Source: Ruegeria halocynthiae (GTDB taxonomy: Bacteria > Pseudomonadota > Alphaproteobacteria > Rhodobacterales > Rhodobacteraceae). From it: DNA of 64,000 bases. The notes under the pieces were generated by a model. That model saw only the letters and a list, made by a program, of their open reading frames with translations, did not search any database and was not told where the DNA came from. Below, piece by piece: positions 37,316 through 47,336 of the stretch. Made by a program: the position numbers and the translations under genes. Position 1 is the stretch's first letter, and every line of letters starts with the position of its first letter. The stretch lies in contig NZ_JQEZ01000005.1 of the NCBI RefSeq assembly GCF_000743705.1, positions 244,243 to 308,242 on the forward strand. Reading direction: 5' to 3'.

Positions 37316-37711
37316 TCACCATTGGCCATCGGATGAATAGCTAATTAAAATAGAAATTTCTTCATCGTTCTCACCGCCTATCCATTGGTAGCTCCCAACT
37401 TCCGCGCGCTCGGCAATAGGTTTGATCAGTTCCGCAACTTTGCTCCAACTGTTCCGCGTTAGGGACCAGATAAATGCACCATCGCCTGATGATCGAACTG
37501 GACCACTGTCGGCGTCGCCAAGCTTCATGACCAAGTGGCAATTTTCAAATGCCTGCGCCCCGAATAGCTCCGCCGTTGTGATGGTCTCTTTAACGCCGTT
37601 CGACAGCAGACACGCCGCCTCAAATAGCCGTTTGTGTTCGATTTGCCGCTCACCAAATATCCGAATTAACGGACAATCAGGCGATCCAGACGCGAGGAAT
37701 TCCACGTTCAT
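37316..37711 (-). CDS. Hypothetical protein
   Basis: 131 residues from ATG 37711; a longer open frame to 37849 lacks support. Alternating strands, ending YQWIGGENDEEISILISYSSDGQW. Two or three cysteines. No family recognised. Confidence 0.5.
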   Translation of the reverse strand: MNVEFLASGSPDCPLIRIFGERQIEHKRLFEAACLLSNGVKETITTAELFGAQAFENCHLVMKLGDADSGPVRSSGDGAFIWSLTRNSWSKVAELIKPIAERAEVGSYQWIGGENDEEISILISYSSDGQW

Positions 37712-37981
37712 TTTACAAAGACCTTTTCGTGAAGGCATGGAGCGCACAGTACTAGACTTCAATCGAAAAGGGAAAGGCGCCAAAACAGTCTTTTTCCCTT
37801 GGACCAGGGAGCAGACTATTTTGTTAATTGGTCGAGAATTAGGCAACACGGCATAAGGTTAATGGCTCAACTTTCTGATCCGGGCTAGTCGAGCCCTGAG
37901 CTCAGGGTTGTCGGACGCCTGGTCGTAGCAGCATTTTCGGAAGTCGAGGGGGCATACGAGTTCCAGTTCCAAGATTGGAGC

Positions 37982-38302
37982 TCAATGACCCTTCCAAACC
38001 AACGGTTCAGCAGAAATCACTTGAACTAGCGCCAGAAGCTTTGCGCGAGTTTCGACCCCACCTACCGCGGGCGCCAAGCCCATGTGCTCAGTTTCAATGA
38101 AAAAAAGATAGTCGCCAACTTCGTTTGCATCGAGTTGATTTCGCAGAATTTCTACCGCTTTTACCAGGTATGTGTCGTACTCGTCCTCGAAAGGTTGGCC
38201 CTTCCAGCCACCCATCGTATAGTTCAGTCCGATTGGGTCCCATAGAGACCAACCAATTTCCCTAAGTCTTTCAATATTGATTTTGGGATGAACTTTTTTC
38301 AT
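37982..38302 (-). CDS. Small WDPIGL-motif protein, DUF1871-like
   Basis: 106 residues. IREIGW-type start (RLREIGWSLWDPIGL) followed by DEYDTYLVKAVEILR and a YLFFIETEHMGL stretch. This layout recalls the small DUF1871-like proteins found next to polymorphic toxin loci; the assignment is by eye. No membrane segment. Confidence 0.55.
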   Translation of the reverse strand: MKKVHPKINIERLREIGWSLWDPIGLNYTMGGWKGQPFEDEYDTYLVKAVEILRNQLDANEVGDYLFFIETEHMGLAPAVGGVETRAKLLALVQVISAEPLVWKGH

Positions 38303-38555
38303 AGGTCAGAATTTGCCCGTCGGTTGCCGAAATGGCAACCGACATCCATTGAGCTTCCTATCACCAGAGTGTTCGATAGCGACGCAGGCAAACAGGTCAT
38401 TGGGTGCGTTGCAAAGCCGGTTGGTTTCTGCTTGTCCTGTTCTCCAGCCATTGTTTCTGCACTCCTATTGAGGAGTGCTGACTGGCAGGGCCGTATTGCC
38501 GGTATTTTTGTCATGTAATAGAACTCAGCGGTCGACCCTGATTTGGAAATTCACG

Positions 38556-38984
38556 ATGGCGGAACTCAAAGAAACAGCTGCTTGTCTACAAATAATCGGT
38601 GATAGCCTCATTCCCGAGCTAATAACCACCGCTTTGGGAAAGCCGCCCACGTCGGCCCACCACAAAGGGGACCATGTTCCCCTTCCCAAAGGAGGATATA
38701 GAATTGCTCGATCAGGTTCATGGTGCATAGATGTACAACGTAGAAAACCCGGCGATCTTGACGGTCAAATATCTGAAATCCTGAAGGGAACTAGCTTGGA
38801 CCTTGAGGTCTGGAAAGAACTGGCAAACCAGTTCGAATTGAGAATTTTCTGCGGGATTTTTTTACAGGAATTCAACGAGGGGCTGTACATCTCTGCCGCG
38901 ACAACGAAGCTGCTCGGTTCGCGATGTATTGCTTTAGATTTGGACGTCTATAGCTCGTACAATGACGAGCCTGACTCCTTTTGA
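38556..38984 (+). CDS. DUF4279-family protein
   Basis: 142 residues from ATG 38556. Matches the DUF4279 pattern: LQIIGDSLIPELITTALGKPPTSAHHKGD, then GSWCIDV, DGQISEILKG and the end ALDLDVYSSY. DUF4279 genes are commonly found among immunity genes for polymorphic toxins. No toxin gene is next to it. Confidence 0.7.
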   Translation: MAELKETAACLQIIGDSLIPELITTALGKPPTSAHHKGDHVPLPKGGYRIARSGSWCIDVQRRKPGDLDGQISEILKGTSLDLEVWKELANQFELRIFCGIFLQEFNEGLYISAATTKLLGSRCIALDLDVYSSYNDEPDSF

Positions 38985-39105
38985 ACCGATATCGACACAC
39001 ATAGAAGACGCCCCAATTGTCCTTTACCCGAAAACAAGCGCCTAGCCAGGCAACGTTTTCTGGCCATCCAAGTCCGTTACCTTTGTACAGCAGAAAACCC
39101 TAGAC

Positions 39106-39531
39106 ATGAATGAAGTTGATTTTTCACAGTTGATAGATTGCCGTTTTCCGTACGATAACGCCAGCTCGGCGGAAGCGCTGATCAGAACAGCCAAATCCAT
39201 TTCCACGCCAGCTATGTTTATGCTTCTAGAAGAAATTTGCAGACCGCCAAAAGGTAGCACGGCATCAATTGAAGATGTCTCACGCCTTATAGAAACTTGG
39301 CGCAAACACATTGACCATGCTTTGGCGGATTCTATGGCCAATGCGGCGCGCACACTGGCAAGCGGACTGTCATATTCCGCTCCTGATTCATTGGCCTTGT
39401 TGGAAGAAATCGCTCCACACCAAGGGTTCTATTCAGCTCTCAATATCGCTTACTTTGTCTGTAACGATGCTGAGGGCGCAGTTGAACAAAGAGCGGATCA
39501 GATTAGAGCCATCTGGGAGCGGCAAACTTGA
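39106..39531 (+). CDS. Hypothetical helical protein
   Basis: 141 residues, mostly helical (RTAKSISTPAMFMLLEEI, RKHIDHALADSMANAARTLA), acidic, soluble. Not recognised. Sits head-on with the DUF3885 gene. Confidence 0.5.
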   Translation: MNEVDFSQLIDCRFPYDNASSAEALIRTAKSISTPAMFMLLEEICRPPKGSTASIEDVSRLIETWRKHIDHALADSMANAARTLASGLSYSAPDSLALLEEIAPHQGFYSALNIAYFVCNDAEGAVEQRADQIRAIWERQT

Positions 39532-39607
39532 TTCCATAAACATCGTCTGCGTGAAGTAGAGATACTAACGTGGGCGGAAATTGCACAGCAGTTCTAAATC
39601 GCAGCAC

Positions 39608-40240
39608 CTATGTCTCCTCAAATGCCACCTTCATCCGGGGCATATCGAAATCGAGAAGCCAAGAGTGTCGCGACCAGTACAAATCCAAGAGCGCTTCTCT
39701 TCGCATAGTGATAACATCCAGTCCCCGATCATCATACGGGTGCAGAGCAATCTGATTGTCGAAGTCAACGAAGTACAGGCTAGCGCTAACCGCAGGTCGA
39801 ATGCCAAGTTCAGAACCAAGCGCCAACCAAAGCACCTCCCTGACTAAATCAGGTCCTGCCAACGATACCGCAGCCCAGTGACGATACAGGTCGCTGCCAA
39901 ACTCTTCGATATTATCGTCGTCTTTCTGGGCAACTGCCCCCAGATCGATAAAATCACTCCGAGAAAGCCCAATGGTCTCGTATGGCTTCAAATGCTCCTT
40001 CGGTGGGCTGGCCCCGCCGAAGGTAGAACTCACCAGCCAGACCGATGATTGGGCAAATAGGTCTGCGGCTACAGCGTCGGCTCGCTCAAACGCTTGAATA
40101 AATCGCTTTATTGATCGGTCAGTACTTACGTCCTCTCCACCAAGTTCAAACCTTAGAGCCATCTCAAACTCGTAGAACAATCCGTGGGGCAGTTCCGCAC
40201 AACCAAATACGGACTCAATCTCTTTTTTGGGATCAATCAT
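39608..40240 (-). CDS. DUF3885-type protein
   Basis: 210 residues. The C-terminal third carries the DUF3885 pattern: SLYFVDFDNQIALHPYDDRGLDV followed by LLDLYWSRHSWLLDFD. Near the start is ALRFELGGEDVS and QAFERADAVA. DUF3885 often occurs next to Rhs/toxin immunity arrays, so an immunity role is possible. AAGG precedes the ATG. Confidence 0.65.
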   Translation of the reverse strand: MIDPKKEIESVFGCAELPHGLFYEFEMALRFELGGEDVSTDRSIKRFIQAFERADAVAADLFAQSSVWLVSSTFGGASPPKEHLKPYETIGLSRSDFIDLGAVAQKDDDNIEEFGSDLYRHWAAVSLAGPDLVREVLWLALGSELGIRPAVSASLYFVDFDNQIALHPYDDRGLDVITMRREALLDLYWSRHSWLLDFDMPRMKVAFEET

Positions 40241-40329
40241 AGGGCCTTATTAGCAGCCAGAAACCGTGAAACGCCAGTACAACAAGGAACGCGACCTTAA
40301 TTTGAAGAACGGCGACAAAGTGCTTTTGC

Positions 40330-40719
40330 CTACCCAAACCGATGGTACTGTGAACGCATGTACGGCGTGACCTGCCAAGCATCCTCGATGTCTATGTCAA
40401 AAGCTGACCAATACCATATTTGATGAGCATGCAATTCCGGTCTTGTCGCAAGGTCGTCCAAGAACGCGTTCCACCTGTCGTCGCCCTCCAAGTTCTCGCC
40501 ATACTCTTCAAACGCTTGGATAATTACGTCTGCCAATGTGAAGCGTACATCATCGTCCTGAACTTCTGAGAAAAGCGCCAAATAATCATTCAGGTTTGTT
40601 GGATCGGCGATTTCATAGGCCCAATCTTGCATCCAAGGCTCATTCTGAACACCAAGCCTCTCCGCAAGATAATCTATCGCTGCTTTGGTCCAATACCTTT
40701 CTGGCGGCTTCGCAACCAT
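40330..40719 (-). CDS. Hypothetical protein, coupled to zinc-ribbon gene
   Basis: 129 residues from ATG 40719, which lies 2 nt after the preceding stop with GCGGGGG as ribosome site. Tryptophan-rich (RYWTKAAIDYL, EPWMQDWAYEI, QIWYWSAFDIDIEDAW), acidic, soluble. No family recognised. Confidence 0.55.
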   Translation of the reverse strand: MVAKPPERYWTKAAIDYLAERLGVQNEPWMQDWAYEIADPTNLNDYLALFSEVQDDDVRFTLADVIIQAFEEYGENLEGDDRWNAFLDDLATRPELHAHQIWYWSAFDIDIEDAWQVTPYMRSQYHRFG

Positions 40720-40721
40720 CT

Positions 40722-41426
40722 TCAAATCCCCCGCAATAAGCTGTTGAGTTTCTTCAAAATAGGTTGGCGTGCACGCGCCTGGAGAAAGCGACTTGGTACA
40801 TGCCGCAAAAATCCACCCCAGTTGCCAGTTTTCTTTCGATCCCGCGATCCAAGGAAGTCTATCAGCACCGAAGTTGTTTCCCGGTCGTAAGCCCACAAGG
40901 TATGTTGATTGTGCTCGATCTGGAAATAGGCGTCATCTGGCCAACTCAAGTCGTGTTTTCTGCGGAGCAAACAGGATCTGCACACGACCGTCCCAATATC
41001 CAAACCGTGAGACCGATACAGATACTTGCTGTGAAGCCAGTCTTCGGGCCTGTAGCCGTCTGGCAAGTCTTCTATATCGCTCATGTCGTTGCTACTCAGG
41101 CCATGGTAATAGATGGCAGCGTGCCAGCTGCCATGACCGGTATTTTCCACGAGCTTGTATTCAAAAGCCTTACTCTTCCGAAAAAAGCCGACATCCTTTT
41201 TCAGCCTAATTATAACCAATTCTGCGAACTCAAATTTAGCCTCTGCATTGCAGCATGGGCACCTGATTGCCAGGCGATGAGGCATTGGGTTCCAGTCATA
41301 AAAGCCGGTCATATTCGATGATGCCTGCTCAAACTCGAAGACTTCAACGCGAGCAGCATCGCATAACAAACAAACCCAACGACTGCTCTCTTCGCATTCG
41401 GCTCGGTTCCTATGCCAGTCCTGCAT
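40722..41426 (-). CDS. Cys-rich zinc-ribbon-like hypothetical protein
   Basis: 234 residues. Three CxxC-type pairs, VCLLCDAA, IRCPCCNAEA and VCRSCLLRRKH, could bind zinc. The end HTLWAYDRETTSVLIDFLG...RFLQARARQPILKKL is helical. Likely co-transcribed with the 129-residue gene downstream. Function unknown. Confidence 0.6.
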   Translation of the reverse strand: MQDWHRNRAECEESSRWVCLLCDAARVEVFEFEQASSNMTGFYDWNPMPHRLAIRCPCCNAEAKFEFAELVIIRLKKDVGFFRKSKAFEYKLVENTGHGSWHAAIYYHGLSSNDMSDIEDLPDGYRPEDWLHSKYLYRSHGLDIGTVVCRSCLLRRKHDLSWPDDAYFQIEHNQHTLWAYDRETTSVLIDFLGSRDRKKTGNWGGFLRHVPSRFLQARARQPILKKLNSLLRGI

Positions 41427-41494
41427 GCCGATTCCTTAGCATGATATGATGACTTAGCCGTCATATTCGTCGTCCTTGTACAGAGGCGGGTGGG

Positions 41495-42100
41495 TTAAGC
41501 GCAGCGCAATTGCAAAAAATAGTGCAACACAATGGGCAACACAGAGAGCGCCGCCACTCTGGTGGCCAAAGTGGTATTCAGGACCAACAGAGTTTCATTG
41601 ACCACAATGACAAGAATGACGACCAAAGCGCTGAGCATCAGCACATGCCGTCTAAATTCGAGAGAGACATCGGAGTCTTTTGATGCCGGGGCGAAACGGT
41701 TCAAGATATCCCGGTCACCCCAAACGCCCAACGCCATGACCGCAGCATACACCGCACAGTAGATAGTGACCAATTTCTGACTCAACCAAGGTTCGCACCA
41801 CCAAACTTGGATTACCAATACACAAATTTGTATTGCCAAAGCCCAACTTGCAGTCGAGCGTGTGAAATCAAATGTATGGTGATGCCGCCGAGTTGTGACA
41901 GGGAGCGCGCCCCAGATCTGCGCTGCTTGTGCAAATACACCTGCCCAAACAAAGGCCACAGGTGCGGAAACCTGAGCCGCCTGCAATACCGTCCAACTAC
42001 TGAGGAATATGACAGGCATCAGCAATCTGCCTACCGAAATCGGGGGCAAGTTGCTTAGCAATATCCACAAATACAGTGAAAAACGGCGCAGTGGGTTCAT
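41495..42100 (-). CDS. Integral membrane protein
   Basis: 201 residues with five or six hydrophobic helices (for example LLMPVIFLSSWTVL, ALAIQICVLVIQVWW, VLMLSALVVILVIVV) and a His-rich cytoplasmic-type loop TTRRHHHTFDF. No family recognised. It follows the large DUF3857 protein by 26 nt on the same strand. Confidence 0.6.
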   Translation of the reverse strand: MNPLRRFSLYLWILLSNLPPISVGRLLMPVIFLSSWTVLQAAQVSAPVAFVWAGVFAQAAQIWGALPVTTRRHHHTFDFTRSTASWALAIQICVLVIQVWWCEPWLSQKLVTIYCAVYAAVMALGVWGDRDILNRFAPASKDSDVSLEFRRHVLMLSALVVILVIVVNETLLVLNTTLATRVAALSVLPIVLHYFLQLRCA

Positions 42101-42126
42101 AGATTCTTCGCTTAGCTAAGGCGGCG

Positions 42127-45100
42127 TCAGGGTGCGCAACCTTCATCCTCTTCCTGTTTGGCTTTTGCAGCAAGTACCTCCGCTCGTATTCCTTGCCGAA
42201 AGAACAACAGCATGAGCATCGCAACCAACAAGAAGACCGGAAAAATCATCAACTGCGTCGCATTCAAGCCCATATAGATCGGTTTGTTTTCCACGGCTTC
42301 AAACAGCCGTCGATGCAGGTAGACGTAATACCCATCGTTATTGTCGACGTAGTCCTCACCCTCTCTCCAGGCGTCTTCATCGCCCGGTTTGAGCGTTGTT
42401 TGTTTTGTTTTGAGGCTCCACTGGTATGTCCAGGTTGCGTCTACCTCATTCCACTCGCCGCCGGTATTGAATTGGATAAAGTCATTTTCGAACTCAAGCG
42501 CGTTTGGCTTTTTGATTGGGGCGGGAACATTGCGCATAACGACCCTATGGACGTTGTGCATCGGAGCGTTTACGCGAGATTGCCCTTCCAGCACCTCGTC
42601 GTCATCAAACTCATAGAGCTCACCAGAAATAGCATAGCCGGAGTGGTTCAGTTTGTTCCAAAGGTCTTTTTCCTCAAACCCGTCGCGAGGCAACGTGTAA
42701 CGCTGGACGAGGCTAAAAACATTGGCGTCGAGATCGTCCTCAATGATCAATGCCTCTGAGTGCGTGGCTCCGGGAAACCGCTTGGCGTACCACTTTTCAT
42801 ACTGTTTGCGCCGGTCTTCCATGTCTTCGCCGTCATAGCGCCAGCGCATGTTGTCCGCTTCGACACCCTGCCATGTGTCTGTGACATTGAGTACGGCGGC
42901 AATCGGGCCTTCATCCAAGAACACATATTCCTGCACAGCCTCTCGGGTCGGTTCATCAGAAAGATTCGTTACAACTTCAACAAGTCCGGTGCTGTCCTCT
43001 GCCAATGGCAGGCCCCAGGCGAAATCCCTCAGTGGGATCTCGCGACCTACGCCGCCTTGCAGTAGATCGGTTGCGTCTACAAACCAGTCACCTTGCGGAT
43101 CGCGGACACGTACAATGGCGTGATCAAAGATAAACGGAGAAGGCAACATGCGCGGCAAAGCAGGCCCCATGTCGTGGTCGACGAGAACGACATCGGCCTC
43201 AATCTGCAAATACGCCAGCATGGAAATCAGAAGAAGCGCCTTGTCCTTGCAATCGCCATATGCGCTCAGCCAGACCTCATTGGGGGATCGAGGTATCCAG
43301 CCGCCTTCGCCAATTGAAACGCTGAAATACCGGACCCGGTCCTGTACCAAACGCAAAGCTTGCGTCGCGCGCCATTGCGGATCTTCGGACTGCTCCAGCA
43401 TTTCATCAAGCAGTTTGATCAGGTCACCGGGCAGCAAGTCCGGTCTGGGTTTGTAGTCGCTGGTTAGTCTCTGGATGATCTGAAACCAATCCTGAAAGGT
43501 CGAGAGTTGCAACCCATCGTTGGAGACATCCCAATCATCCGCAGAGCGTGTGTTTCTGTCATCTGCTTCAGCCTTTTCCAAGGACCAACTCAAGATCGTT
43601 CTGCCGGCAGCCTCTTCACGCTGCACATCAAATTCATCTGTGTGGTTCAGCTCAAAACGCATTGCAGTGGGCAAGTCTATGGAAGTGCGCCTTTGTTCCC
43701 AGCCCCAGTCTCTGAGCCCGTCTGAACGATAGTGAAACTGATCCGGGAAAACGGGTGTGGTGGCTGTAGTTGACCAGATCATCTCGACGGTGTCGCCAAC
43801 ACGAAGATCCACGATTTGACCGAAATACTCGATGTCGCCCAGCATCACGCCTGAGTTGAGCTCCGGTTCGCGCCGGAGTTCTTCGAACGGCAAGTCGAGT
43901 TGATCTAATACTTTGCCATCTCTGTGTATCTGCAATCGATGAAGAGTGGCGCGTTCAAAATTCGGATCCACCATCAACTGAACCTCGCCATAGAGTTCCA
44001 GCGTTGAGCGATCATGCACGGCAAAGAAGCTCTGCCTGACCCTCTGGTATTCGTTGTCTTCCAATCGAATCTTTTCGTCATGAATGGGTAGGTTAACGGG
44101 TGCGTCGGTATTCACAGCCGCTACTCGATCCTGCTGCGAAACTTCCTCGTACCACTCAGGTAGGTTTTCATCGCGCAGCAGTTCCGTTGATGCAGGTTTG
44201 GCGCCGGCCAAATTAAACAAGCCCAATATGACAAGAAAGACGATGACCCAAATTGCAATGTTGACGAATGTGGATTGCCACCACCTTTTTTTCTCAATTT
44301 TCGGCGCCGCGGATCGTTTAGTATCTGTCCATAGGCCCAGCCCCTGAGACACCCTGTAAGCGGAAAGAAGATTTGCCGCAGCGGGTATTTCCGGCACGAC
44401 ATGCAAACGATCATCTTTCGTTTCGATAATGGTCAGATCATTTTCATTGTGAACAGAACGAACCGCTGACCAATTGAGGCGCAATCGTTTGCCTTCGCGC
44501 CAGATTTCGACGGCTGTCTTGTCGCAACTCACTGCCGTCGGGCCCCAGTCGAAACCACGCAAAAGTCCGTGACGGTAGTAATGAAGATGGCGCAGTTTCG
44601 GCAGATAAGGCCAATCATTTACCGCTGCTGTGGTCATCGCGATAAATAGCAATATGACACCGATTTGATTAAACAACGGAAAACCCGCATCCAATGACTT
44701 CCCGGTCAACAAAACAAAGAAGAGAAAAATAGAGAGACCCGAGATCCATGCATACGCCAAATAGTTGAATACTGAGTCCAGCCAGGCGGGACAGGGTGTC
44801 CCCAGTTTTTTGGATAGTCCTTCCAAGGCATGAAAAACTGCGGTCGCGGATATTTCTTGGTAATTGGCCGCTGCTGGGGCGTTTCTTGGGTCAAAACCCT
44901 TCGAGTTTTTCGCTGCCCTTTTCTTTTTCACTTTCTCTACAAGTCGCCTGGCATCTTCTTCTGACGGCAATGGAAGAAAAAACAGTCCGTAGTTCGCTCT
45001 TTTCCAGATCACAAACCGTCCGACACGTAACGGTTTGGATACATGCGCGAAGTGCCAGGCTTCTGTCTGGTCAATTTCAACGGCTTCGACGTAGTCTTTC

Positions 45101-45525
45101 TTGACTATGTACCGCGTTTTACCACTTGAATGTTCAGCCGCACTAAGAACCACAGGGGCGCGACCCCTCCAAACTGCCCAAACGCTTCCGGCGCTCAAAG
45201 CATGGGACCGCGCAAGAAAAAAACAAAATAAACCAAGTGGTATTGGTGCCCAGAGTTTGGCTCCAGCTACACTCAAATCGAGCCCAGAATTCCAGGCGGC
45301 GACAAAGCCTCCAAGTAGTTCAGCAAGAAACGTTACTGCCAGGCATCCGACAGCTATCGCCAATAGGAGAAACTGCTTAAATGCCCTGCGAGCATCCAGC
45401 CGATACCGCTCAAAACGTACTTCGCTCGTCAGTTCGGTTTCGAAGATCAGTATTGACGAATTGTCTGGTGCTGGCACCAGCTCCGAATGAATCGCATTCA
45501 CAACAGTATTTCCCAACAAATTCAA
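42127..45525 (-). CDS. DUF3857 and transglutaminase-like membrane protein
   Basis: 1,132 residues from TTG 45525; GTG codons a few residues in (GGGA upstream) are alternative starts. Hydrophobic segments near ~50-85, 260-310, 425-445 and 1095-1115. A DUF3857-type beta domain at about 490-700 precedes a papain-like transglutaminase core: Cys in AYGDCKDKALLL (~755), His in FDHAIVRV (~804) and Asp in WFVDATD (~820). Such proteins face the periplasm and may modify or cleave peptides; the substrate is not known. Confidence 0.75.
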   Translation of the reverse strand: MNLLGNTVVNAIHSELVPAPDNSSILIFETELTSEVRFERYRLDARRAFKQFLLLAIAVGCLAVTFLAELLGGFVAAWNSGLDLSVAGAKLWAPIPLGLFCFFLARSHALSAGSVWAVWRGRAPVVLSAAEHSSGKTRYIVKKDYVEAVEIDQTEAWHFAHVSKPLRVGRFVIWKRANYGLFFLPLPSEEDARRLVEKVKKKRAAKNSKGFDPRNAPAAANYQEISATAVFHALEGLSKKLGTPCPAWLDSVFNYLAYAWISGLSIFLFFVLLTGKSLDAGFPLFNQIGVILLFIAMTTAAVNDWPYLPKLRHLHYYRHGLLRGFDWGPTAVSCDKTAVEIWREGKRLRLNWSAVRSVHNENDLTIIETKDDRLHVVPEIPAAANLLSAYRVSQGLGLWTDTKRSAAPKIEKKRWWQSTFVNIAIWVIVFLVILGLFNLAGAKPASTELLRDENLPEWYEEVSQQDRVAAVNTDAPVNLPIHDEKIRLEDNEYQRVRQSFFAVHDRSTLELYGEVQLMVDPNFERATLHRLQIHRDGKVLDQLDLPFEELRREPELNSGVMLGDIEYFGQIVDLRVGDTVEMIWSTTATTPVFPDQFHYRSDGLRDWGWEQRRTSIDLPTAMRFELNHTDEFDVQREEAAGRTILSWSLEKAEADDRNTRSADDWDVSNDGLQLSTFQDWFQIIQRLTSDYKPRPDLLPGDLIKLLDEMLEQSEDPQWRATQALRLVQDRVRYFSVSIGEGGWIPRSPNEVWLSAYGDCKDKALLLISMLAYLQIEADVVLVDHDMGPALPRMLPSPFIFDHAIVRVRDPQGDWFVDATDLLQGGVGREIPLRDFAWGLPLAEDSTGLVEVVTNLSDEPTREAVQEYVFLDEGPIAAVLNVTDTWQGVEADNMRWRYDGEDMEDRRKQYEKWYAKRFPGATHSEALIIEDDLDANVFSLVQRYTLPRDGFEEKDLWNKLNHSGYAISGELYEFDDDEVLEGQSRVNAPMHNVHRVVMRNVPAPIKKPNALEFENDFIQFNTGGEWNEVDATWTYQWSLKTKQTTLKPGDEDAWREGEDYVDNNDGYYVYLHRRLFEAVENKPIYMGLNATQLMIFPVFLLVAMLMLLFFRQGIRAEVLAAKAKQEEDEGCAP

Positions 45526-46059
45526 TACTCGCCAATAGATTGAACATTCATGGCAAAAATATGGTCTGAGTGTAGCAAATGGCGCTACTGGGGATTATTG
45601 TAACCCGCTGACAATGGAGGTTTATCTCCACTCCACGAGGTTGATCTTGATCACGGCAAAGGGCTAATTGAAATCCGTGCTTCCGCGTAGTTTGCAATAA
45701 CTGATTTGGCGACACATGCTGCTACACAGCGAAAATCATAATGCGCTTGCGAACAATTTCTGCGCCAGCATTACCTTCAAGAGCAAAAGGCAGGTTTGTC
45801 CGCGACCTGTGAATTCGACGCCTGTTTCATGCTGCGATCGGCACGAACGGCCGTTTATTCTGCTGCACACCGGCACGGAGTTTTTCGCTCGTGCCGCAAT
45901 TTTCACGCTGCGAGCACGCGCAGCGAAAATCGAACACTTCCGGTGTGGGCTCACTTTTCACCAGTCCATGCAATCTGCAGAGAATGGCTGTAGCGTGCGC
46001 ATTTTACATTTTTTTGGTGTTTGATAGGTTTCTTGTAATTGGTTCAAAAGGACTACTTC
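45526..46059. other. Intergenic region with two hairpins
   Basis: 534 bp without a gene. It holds the CGGCACG/CGTGCCG stem (45871-45896) and repeat copy 2 (45899-45955). A plus frame 45716-46024 overlaps the palindromes and is rejected. Confidence 0.55.
45899..45955 (-). repeat. Island palindromic repeat, copy 2
   Basis: On the minus strand AGTGAGCCCACACCGGAAGT is followed by TTCGATTTTCGCTGCG, TGC and CTCGCAGCG, a 7-bp stem (CGCTGCG/CGCAGCG). The closest copy to consensus. Confidence 0.62.
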
Positions 46060-47085
46060 ATGCGCTGTCTCGTTGTGGGTGGAACAGGATTTCTGGGTGG
46101 CGCAATTGTCGATGCCTTATTGGATGGCGGCTATTCTGTCTCGATCCTCTCACGTGGGATAACAGATTCAACAAATGCGGCAGTCGTCGAAGTGATCCAG
46201 GCTGACCGATATGAAGACCTGACAATGCTGAAAAAGCAGTCATTTGATTGGGTGTTCGATACCTGTGCCTATACTCCAGAAGCTGTAGAACGGCTGTTGA
46301 AAGCGGTAGGTCATACCATCACAAGGTATGTTCTGATTTCATCTGTGTCTGCCTACGGGACGTTCAAAGAAGATCGTCAAAATGAAACGGCGACCGTTCC
46401 GGACGCTACGTCGTTAGATTTTGAAATCGCTGCGGGCCTACCCCCTAAAGATCGTGCATCCGCGTTTGCCTATGGGGCATCCTATGGTCCGCTCAAACGT
46501 GCCTGCGAGCGCAAGGCCGATGAGATGTTGGGTGAGCGCGCAACTTCTTTACGAGTTGGGCTATTGATAGGTGCAGGTGACTATTCTGATCGGTTGACGT
46601 GGTGGGTCCGCAGGTTGGATCAAGCACGCGAGGGACGCGAGCGCGTGCCAGCACCTGCACCCAAAGACCGTTTAGTACAAATGATAGACGTTAAAGATGT
46701 TGCACAGTTTGCCGTACAATGCGGGAACGATGCACTGTCTGGAATTTGGAATGTGACCGGCGAGCCCATTCCGATGGGGGAGGTGCTTTCACAGATTGCA
46801 GAGGTGAGCAATTCCGAAGCAGAATTTGTGTGGGTCGAGGAAAGTTCTATTGTGGCGGCAGGTGTTGCGCCGTGGTCAGACATTCCGCTAATGGCGCCTT
46901 CGTTACCCGAGTTCCGTTATTTTCTCTCCATTGGGACTGAAAAGGCAAAATTGGCAGGTCTAACCTGCCGACCGTTGCGTGAGACAATAACGCCATTGCT
47001 AAAGTGGGATCGAGCAAGGCAAGATGTGCCGCTAAAGTGCGGAATGACAAGAGATCAAGAGGCGGAGCTACTCAAAGCATCCTAA
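46060..47085 (+). CDS. NAD-dependent epimerase/dehydratase-like protein
   Basis: 341 residues from ATG 46060 (AAGGA upstream). Rossmann start MRCLVVGGTGFLGGA, later VLISSVSAYG (catalytic Ser area) and YGPLKRACE (Tyr/Lys of YxxxK). Resembles the atypical SDR group that includes isoflavone-reductase-like or RNA-binding CSP41-like proteins. Substrate unknown. Confidence 0.7.
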   Translation: MRCLVVGGTGFLGGAIVDALLDGGYSVSILSRGITDSTNAAVVEVIQADRYEDLTMLKKQSFDWVFDTCAYTPEAVERLLKAVGHTITRYVLISSVSAYGTFKEDRQNETATVPDATSLDFEIAAGLPPKDRASAFAYGASYGPLKRACERKADEMLGERATSLRVGLLIGAGDYSDRLTWWVRRLDQAREGRERVPAPAPKDRLVQMIDVKDVAQFAVQCGNDALSGIWNVTGEPIPMGEVLSQIAEVSNSEAEFVWVEESSIVAAGVAPWSDIPLMAPSLPEFRYFLSIGTEKAKLAGLTCRPLRETITPLLKWDRARQDVPLKCGMTRDQEAELLKAS

Positions 47086-47336
47086 TTATGGATCAGTCGC
47101 TTGTCCGCACAACCGCCGTTGGTCATGTCAGGACAAGTCGCAAGCCCGACAGAAAGCGTCGGATGACCGGTGTGAGCCCACTTTACTAATTTTCTGCGCA
47201 GCAGCGAATGTCCGGTACCGGAAGGCCACCAAGACAATCAACTAAATTCAGCGCTGAGCGAACTTTGATCTAAACGAATTATTGGCCATTTTTTTTGAAT
47301 GAGTTATTCATCAGGACGCAACCGCGGGAGTGTTGG

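Noticed and set aside
45716-46024. Plus frame in the gap before the epimerase
   Set aside because: It overlaps two palindromes of the island repeat.
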